This document shows positions 60,281 to 64,000 of a DNA stretch of 64,000 bases, piece by piece. Position 1 is the stretch's first letter. Each line of letters opens with the position of its first letter. The stretch covers positions 310,001 through 374,000 of the forward strand of contig NZ_AP023421.1 of the NCBI RefSeq assembly GCF_018408705.1, written 5' to 3'. This DNA is from Pusillibacter faecalis (GTDB lineage: Bacteria > Bacillota > Clostridia > Oscillospirales > Oscillospiraceae). A program made the translations under genes and the position numbers. The notes beneath the pieces were generated by a model, which worked only from the letters and a program-made list of their open reading frames with translations, was not told the DNA's origin and ran no database searches.

Positions 60281-60715
60281 ATGAAAGAATATACCCCTGA
60301 TTATGTGAAATGTTGTCAGTTCGACCATTACTGCAAGCTGGTTCTATACCATGAAGCGATTGACTACCTGCGGGAAATGCAGAGATACCGCAAGTACCAA
60401 ATATCCTTAGAGGATATTTCCCTGGCTCAATGGGACAAGTTCTCCACACGGGACGAGTACCCCAGCGACAGCTTTGTGTTCTCGGCCTTTGGCTATGCCC
60501 TACATATCCGGGATGAGCTGGTGGCCGGAGCCTTTGTCAAGCTGCCAGAGCAGGAGCAGCAAATTTTAATTCTGCATTATGTCGCAACTATGGCAGACAC
60601 CAACATTGGCCGTCTTATGGGAATGTCCCGCAGCGCCGTTCAGCGGCACCGTACCAAAGCCCTGAATGAATTGCGGAAACGATTGGAGGACGACGGAGGG
60701 AGAAAAGCGAAATGA
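60281..60715 (+). CDS. Sigma-70 region-4-like regulator of conjugative-transposon type
   Basis: 144 aa. Contains LPEQEQQILILHYVATMADTNIGRLMGMSRSAVQRHRTKALNELRKRL, a sigma region 4 HTH; no region 2. Matches the Tn916 Orf7-type factors of conjugative transposons. Its stop overlaps the next gene (ATGA). Here it is separated from any integrase of the tyrosine type, so it is likely a borrowed regulatory block. Confidence 0.85.
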   Translation: MKEYTPDYVKCCQFDHYCKLVLYHEAIDYLREMQRYRKYQISLEDISLAQWDKFSTRDEYPSDSFVFSAFGYALHIRDELVAGAFVKLPEQEQQILILHYVATMADTNIGRLMGMSRSAVQRHRTKALNELRKRLEDDGGRKAK

Positions 60716-60948
60716 AGCAGCCAACTTTCTACGGGCGGGAACTGTTGCCCTTGTCTGTGATCGAGGCGGCTCGCGCCGGTGATCCGCTGGCCGTGGAAAG
60801 TGTCTTGCGATATTATGACGGCTACATGAATAAACTGTGTACCCGGACACTCTACGATCTGGACGGTTTGCCTCATGTGCGGGTGGATGAATACATGAAA
60901 CACCGCTTGCAGGCAAAGCTCACGGAAGTCATCGTAAACAAGAAATAG
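60712..60948 (+). CDS. HTH_16-type conjugative-transposon protein (Tn916 Orf8-like)
   Basis: 78 aa. LLPLSVIEAARAGDPLAVESVLRYYDGYMNKLCTR is the helix-turn-helix domain common in conjugative transposon regulators next to Orf7-like sigma factors. It overlaps the sigma-like gene by 4 bp. The stop codon opens the structured repeat at 60947. Confidence 0.85.
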   Translation: MKQPTFYGRELLPLSVIEAARAGDPLAVESVLRYYDGYMNKLCTRTLYDLDGLPHVRVDEYMKHRLQAKLTEVIVNKK

Positions 60949-61019
60949 CAAAGACAAAGGAAGCCGTCAAGGGTCGGGATGAACGCTCCGCGCCCTTGAC
61001 GGCTTCCTCCACCTTTGCT
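60947..61019 (+). repeat. Structured repeat, copy 2 (AGCAAAG...CTTTGCT)
   Basis: Closing stem AGCAAAG/CTTTGCT, inner stem AGCCGTCAAGGG/CCCTTGACGGCT and the loop GGTCGGGATGAACG, as in element 1 at 13016-13098. It begins on the stop codon of the HTH gene. Confidence 0.65.
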
Positions 61020-61031
61020 GTGTGGTAACCA

Positions 61032-61064
61032 AGCGGGCGCAAGCAGAAATTCGCTTGCGCCCGC
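61032..61064. terminator. Hairpin downstream of the structured repeat
   Basis: AGCGGGCGCAAGC / GCTTGCGCCCGCT arms with a 7-nt loop; no T-run. Confidence 0.5.
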
Positions 61065-61209
61065 TGCTATTATGACGTTTGTGCCTACGCATTTAGAGGG
61101 TAGAAAGGCCCTATACTACTGGGCGTTTCTGGCGTGGTTGGGCTGCTGGAAGTACCATACCATTCTTACCCCTGTAAATGCAGTTTGAAATGCGTAGAAA
61201 TTTCTACAG

Positions 61210-62349
61210 TCAATCACCCTGAGTAAGTGGCAGAAAATTTGTAACGTTATTCATTACCCAATATCGTTCACTCATGTCAAGTTCGCCAGATACTGAAACC
61301 TCAAGTCCGTCTCTATGAGCATCACAAGCGATACGATATTGTGCATCTGATAGAGAAATTGTTACTGTACGCGGTGAGCCATTAAAAGTAGTATAAAGTC
61401 TAATGGTTTTTAAATCACTGTCAGATTCAGTTCTCTTTGACAACGAACGTATAATTCCTGTAAGATTAACGTCTTGAATTGCAACTTTATCTCTATAGAT
61501 CTTTGATAATTCATCAATAACAAGAAAATGATTGGCACGCATTTCAATTCTCTTAACTTGACCAGTTCGGTTAGTCAACGAGGAAGCAAATCGAATTGTT
61601 GTAGTAACCTTGTCTGCATCAGAAACAGGACGCATCTTTAAAAACGCGTCACACATATTGGCCGTAATACCATCTTCAAAGGCGGTTTCCGCCGTTTCAC
61701 TTAGTTGACATTGATTTTGAACAATAGCGTCTACTTGTCCAATAGCGGTTCCTATTCTTTCGATTACCTTGTGTTCAAAAGGCGTTGGAACATCACACTC
61801 ACACCCGTCTAACACAGTTTGCTCATTATTTTCATCAACAACCTGAATATCAACGTTCAGAATAAAGCTGCCTTTTTCTGTTTGTGCTAGTTTGAACTTG
61901 TTGAGTAATGACTTTGCATACTCTGTCGCACGATAACAAATAGGACGAGCAGATTGTTCCGCACAGACTGAATATAGAATGAGTTCTTTTAACCCCTCAA
62001 CGCAATCCGCTGCATATTCGAGAGGAATTTTCCCATCTTCCGTAATTTCAGAAATAACTCGAATTTCCAAACGGTCAATGAAAGTAGTAGTTATGTCTTT
62101 TATGATTTCATTCGCTGGGCGATTTTCCTTCTTTTGTAGCAATTCAATCACATTGCTAACAATTGAATAAAAATCGTCGAACTCTTCACTAGCAGGAATC
62201 GCTATGGTTTTCGGAGAGTTATTTCTGCTCGTATAAACCATCATATTGTGATTGGCAAAATCATAATTTCTTGTCCAACCATTAAGTTGTAAATATCTAT
62301 CCATAGAGGCTGCCGTTATGTTATAAATGCCGTATATATAACTTTTCAT
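61210..62349 (-). CDS. Unknown partner protein of the DUF4365 module
   Basis: 379 aa, AT-rich. Begins MKSYIYGIYNITAASMDRYL. It has a central segment L-A-Q-T-E-K-G-S-F-I-L (about 155-165), then PFEHKVIERIGTAIGQVD, FEDGITANMCDAFLKM and RIEMRANHFLVIDELSKIYR, and a beta-rich end (TVTISLSDAQYRIACDAHRDG...VSGELDM). From memory, an uncharacterised family across bacteria shares the Q-T-E-x-G-S-F and G-x-S-A-N-x-C landmarks; no domain name is claimed. Its ATG overlaps the stop of the DUF4365 gene, so the pair is one operon. No catalytic motif is evident. Confidence 0.6.
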   Translation of the reverse strand: MKSYIYGIYNITAASMDRYLQLNGWTRNYDFANHNMMVYTSRNNSPKTIAIPASEEFDDFYSIVSNVIELLQKKENRPANEIIKDITTTFIDRLEIRVISEITEDGKIPLEYAADCVEGLKELILYSVCAEQSARPICYRATEYAKSLLNKFKLAQTEKGSFILNVDIQVVDENNEQTVLDGCECDVPTPFEHKVIERIGTAIGQVDAIVQNQCQLSETAETAFEDGITANMCDAFLKMRPVSDADKVTTTIRFASSLTNRTGQVKRIEMRANHFLVIDELSKIYRDKVAIQDVNLTGIIRSLSKRTESDSDLKTIRLYTTFNGSPRTVTISLSDAQYRIACDAHRDGLEVSVSGELDMSERYWVMNNVTNFLPLTQGD

Positions 62350-62855
62350 AACGCTACACCCTCTTTCACTCTTTGCATCAATTGTACAAGAACCTCTGGC
62401 GTCAACTGCTGATCTAATGGAATATCAATTACTACTCGTTCTTTATTTTCGACTTCTGGGTGACCTTTTAATGAACACCACCATGCACATCTACGCAATA
62501 AAGTTTCTTCATTATTAACAGTCAACCACATATCTTTTTCTCGAGGCATTGAGTAGACAATTAAAATTCGTGGCGTTCCCACTCGAGTTTTGATCAGTTT
62601 ATGATAATTTTTGACTTCCAAACTATACTTTATGACTCCATTTTTAGGAGATGCATTAATGGTAGCTTTTAATTGAAAGTCAATTCCAAAACCTGTTTCT
62701 CCATATTCTTTGGTCGCTGCATCATATTCAATGTCCTTAAATGTGCCATCAAAGCCATAATCCAGTGACGAATTTGCCACTGTCATGCCTACGCGAGCAG
62801 CAAGCGCATTCACGTACGCTTTACTGATGAGTTCTTTTGTATGCGCCTCCGTCAC
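62346..62855 (-). CDS. DUF4365 (PD-(D/E)xK nuclease-like) protein
   Basis: 169 aa from a GTG at 62855 behind aaaggcggtgatttt. Core: SSLDYGFDGTF (D-x-G-x-D), GIDFQLKAT (D-x-Q-x-K), YSLEVKNYHKLI, RILIVYSMPRE; the spaced Asp/Gln-Lys residues fit the restriction-endonuclease-like fold of DUF4365. Such domains occur in phage-defence contexts, often beside a second protein of unknown function. It has its own good promoter. Confidence 0.8.
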   Translation of the reverse strand: MTEAHTKELISKAYVNALAARVGMTVANSSLDYGFDGTFKDIEYDAATKEYGETGFGIDFQLKATINASPKNGVIKYSLEVKNYHKLIKTRVGTPRILIVYSMPREKDMWLTVNNEETLLRRCAWWCSLKGHPEVENKERVVIDIPLDQQLTPEVLVQLMQRVKEGVAL

Positions 62856-62875
62856 AAAATCACCGCCTTTCCAAC

Positions 62876-62904
62876 ATTATACTATATCTACAAGATACGC
62901 ACAA
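62876..62904 (-). promoter_or_regulatory. Promoter of the DUF4365 module
   Basis: On the minus strand TTGTGC (62899-62904), 17-bp spacer, TATAAT (62876-62881). Confidence 0.75.
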
Positions 62905-62968
62905 CAAAATATGACATACTTTGAGAAAAATGTGTCCCCATTCCTAAGTAAATCAGTCCAATAAAAAT

Positions 62969-63002
62969 AGGCGCATCACATATCATTGTGATGCGCCTAT
63001 TA
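62969..63002. terminator. Hairpin near the right end of element 2
   Basis: ATAGGCGCATCACA-tatcat-TGTGATGCGCCTAT, a perfect 14-bp stem. Separates the module from the attachment end. The 250 bp from 62856 to 63108 hold no gene. Confidence 0.6.
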
Positions 63003-63066
63003 GCACCTGATTGTCAGCCGTTAAGTTTAATTCATTTTTGATACTTCCTTATCGGTATTCACCAAA

Positions 63067-63082
63067 GCTTCACCCCTGTTTT
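63067..63082 (-). repeat. Right arm of the terminator split by element 2
   Basis: GCTTCACCCCTGTTTT, exact complement of 52537-52552. Confidence 0.8.
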
Positions 63083-63108
63083 CTATTTGAAACTTGGAAG
63101 GCATCCCA

Positions 63109-63849
63109 TCACCACAAAAATGTTCCGTCCGGCAATGTGAACTCCGCCGCCGTAGGCTCTGTCTGATCCACAGTCAACGACAGCATCCGGTAAACTGTCT
63201 CGTCCCCCAGCAGCTTTTCCGCCGCCACCAGCAGCCCACTATCCACGCCGATCCAGTATCGCAGGGTATACTCCCCTGTCTGGGCCTCCGCATAAATACA
63301 AGCCACATTGGAGATGGTGCGGTAATCCGCAGCAATAATTGATTCTACATCCAGACTCAAGATATCTTCGTATGTGGGAATGGGAAGCTCATGATCCGCA
63401 GTGATGTCCCCCACGGGGCTGGTGTAAACCGCCGCCTCATTGTTATACCAAATATAGACATCCTCCGGGCCTGTAATCGTATGGCGCACCCGACCGTCCG
63501 GCATCGTACGGTCTGTCCGGGTCCAAGGACCGCTGACCGCCATTGCGATCTCATAAGAGCTGCTGCCGCCGGACCAAAACTGCTCCACCGTTACGGTCCG
63601 GCGATATGCCTCCGGCCGCGCCAGGGTTTCCACCGCGGCCTGCACCGTGGAGGGCGATACCTCCACCACAGCCAAGGCGCCATCAGGAGTCGGAATCTCC
63701 CCGGTCTGCCCGGATGTGGTGCTGGTATCCGGAAGAACCATACCATCCGGACCGTGCAGTGTGTCCATCAGCATCATCACCAGCACCAATACTGTCAGCA
63801 CAACAAAGACCCAGGTGATCCAGCTGAGCTTCCGCCTGTCCACACCCAT
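63109..63849 (-). CDS. Membrane-anchored outer protein, unknown
   Basis: 246 aa behind gggaaaggagag. One N-terminal membrane helix (WITWVFVVLTVLVLVMMLMD, about 10-29), a low-complexity linker (residues 35-60), then a beta-rich domain (VSPSTVQAAVETLARPEAYRRTVTVEQFWSGG..., YIWYNNEAAVYTSPVGD, YRMLSLTVDQTEP) that could fold like LolA/LppX lipid-binding proteins. Function unknown. Lies 21 bp downstream of wecB, so likely cotranscribed. Confidence 0.72.
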   Translation of the reverse strand: MGVDRRKLSWITWVFVVLTVLVLVMMLMDTLHGPDGMVLPDTSTTSGQTGEIPTPDGALAVVEVSPSTVQAAVETLARPEAYRRTVTVEQFWSGGSSSYEIAMAVSGPWTRTDRTMPDGRVRHTITGPEDVYIWYNNEAAVYTSPVGDITADHELPIPTYEDILSLDVESIIAADYRTISNVACIYAEAQTGEYTLRYWIGVDSGLLVAAEKLLGDETVYRMLSLTVDQTEPTAAEFTLPDGTFLW

Positions 63850-63870
63850 CTCTCCTTTCCCGGATGGCGG

Positions 63871-64000
63871 TTATCCCTGATAATCCGCAGGCCGTTCTCC
63901 CCGCTGGAAATGCCACAAAACCGCATCCGCAATCCGCCGGCAGGCCTGACCGTCTCCATAGGGATTCACTGCATGGGCCATGGCCGCATAGGCGTTCCGG
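63871..64000 (-). CDS. wecB: UDP-N-acetylglucosamine 2-epimerase (C-terminal end only)
   Basis: 43 codons to a stop at 63871; the gene continues outside the window. The sequence ...[22 protein letters not shown] is the conserved C-terminal end of the WecB/MnaA family (N-P-Y-G-D-G-x-A). The enzyme makes UDP-ManNAc, possibly the donor for the TagA glycosyltransferase at 22547-23266. Confidence 0.85.
   Translation of the reverse strand, partial: RNAYAAMAHAVNPYGDGQACRRIADAVLWHFQRGERPADYQG

Larger units (their letters stand above)
52555..63065. mobile_element. Mobile element 2: serine-recombinase element, about 10.5 kb
   Basis: The borders follow from the split hairpin: ...GTGAAGC-AT/AA at 52546-52556 and AA/AGCTTCAC at 63064-63073. 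The inner ends are imperfect inverted copies (left AGGAAGTA-like, right TACTTCCTTAT), as in attP of serine recombinases. Excision would restore a terminator with a loop of about five bases. Contents: large serine recombinase and small partner, two-component system, miniprotein and ABC-2 exporter, attenuator, sigma-like and HTH genes of conjugative-transposon type, and a DUF4365 module. No relaxase or oriT was seen, so it may be an integrated island needing help to move. Confidence 0.82.

Noticed and set aside
1..64000. CRISPR arrays, rRNA and tRNA genes
   Set aside because: No regularly spaced direct repeats with unique spacers and no rRNA or cloverleaf tRNA sequences were recognised on reading both strands. 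The tandem repeats at 56707-56755 are protein-binding half-sites in size.

Overview
The window looks like a chromosome segment from a spore-forming, moderately GC-rich gut Clostridia, most likely family Oscillospiraceae (Flavonifractor/Oscillibacter/Lawsonibacter-like). This is inferred from the spoIIA and spoIIG loci, two T-box leaders (pheST and valS), an mltG-U32 peptidase pair, a DUF951 protein and many XRE/membrane regulators. The species is an inference. No rRNA, tRNA or CRISPR array was found.

Layout. 1-7.1 kb: NAD(P)H-hydrate epimerase (cut by the window edge), XRE-membrane regulator, CAT-like acetyltransferase, T-box-pheS-pheT, and the 3' part of an XRE regulator with pentad repeats. 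7.117-14.641 kb: mobile element 1 (about 7.5 kb) inserted in that regulator gene. It carries a large serine recombinase, a TnpW-like protein, a frameshifted MobV relaxase, a short RepA-type protein, a Cys-rich VLP protein, an XRE regulator, an AT-rich cargo (alpha/beta hydrolase and an ANT(6) streptomycin adenylyltransferase) and a pMV158-type oriT. 14.64-29.3 kb: the regulator N-terminus, a YeiH-type transporter, ECF sigma/membrane partner, FAD protein, U32 peptidase-mltG, a Cys-rich miniprotein, tagA-tmk, a DMT transporter, 3-methyladenine glycosylase-HAD-pentapeptide genes, XRE and pcrA. 29.6-38.4 kb: a blaI/M56 peptidase pair, an MBOAT/DHHW/DUF4358 polysaccharide acylation cluster and threonine aldolase. 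38.4-40.8 kb: an operon of a 42-aa membrane peptide, a radical-SAM protein and a DNA-metabolism protein, under three LexA-type boxes. 40.7-48 kb: spoIIAA-AB-sigF, the T-box-GNAT-valS operon, spoIIGA-sigE. 48-52.5 kb: DUF951 with a 30-aa peptide, S1-domain protein, rarA, nth and three small genes of unknown function.

52.555-63.065 kb: mobile element 2 (about 10.5 kb) sits inside the loop of an intergenic terminator hairpin whose arms now lie 10.5 kb apart. It has a second large serine recombinase with a TnpW-like ORF, a two-component system driving a miniprotein/ABC-2 exporter operon through 11-bp direct repeats, a leader-peptide/attenuator ahead of a sigma-like and HTH pair of conjugative-transposon type, a structured repeat shared with element 1, and a two-gene AT-rich module (DUF4365 nuclease-like protein plus an unknown partner) that is a candidate defence system. 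The window ends with a membrane-anchored protein and the C-terminus of UDP-GlcNAc 2-epimerase.

The main conclusions are that both mobile elements can be delimited to the base-pair neighbourhood from the sequence alone, that the radical-SAM repair operon looks SOS-controlled, and that the 61.2-62.9 kb gene pair is the best candidate for an undescribed system.
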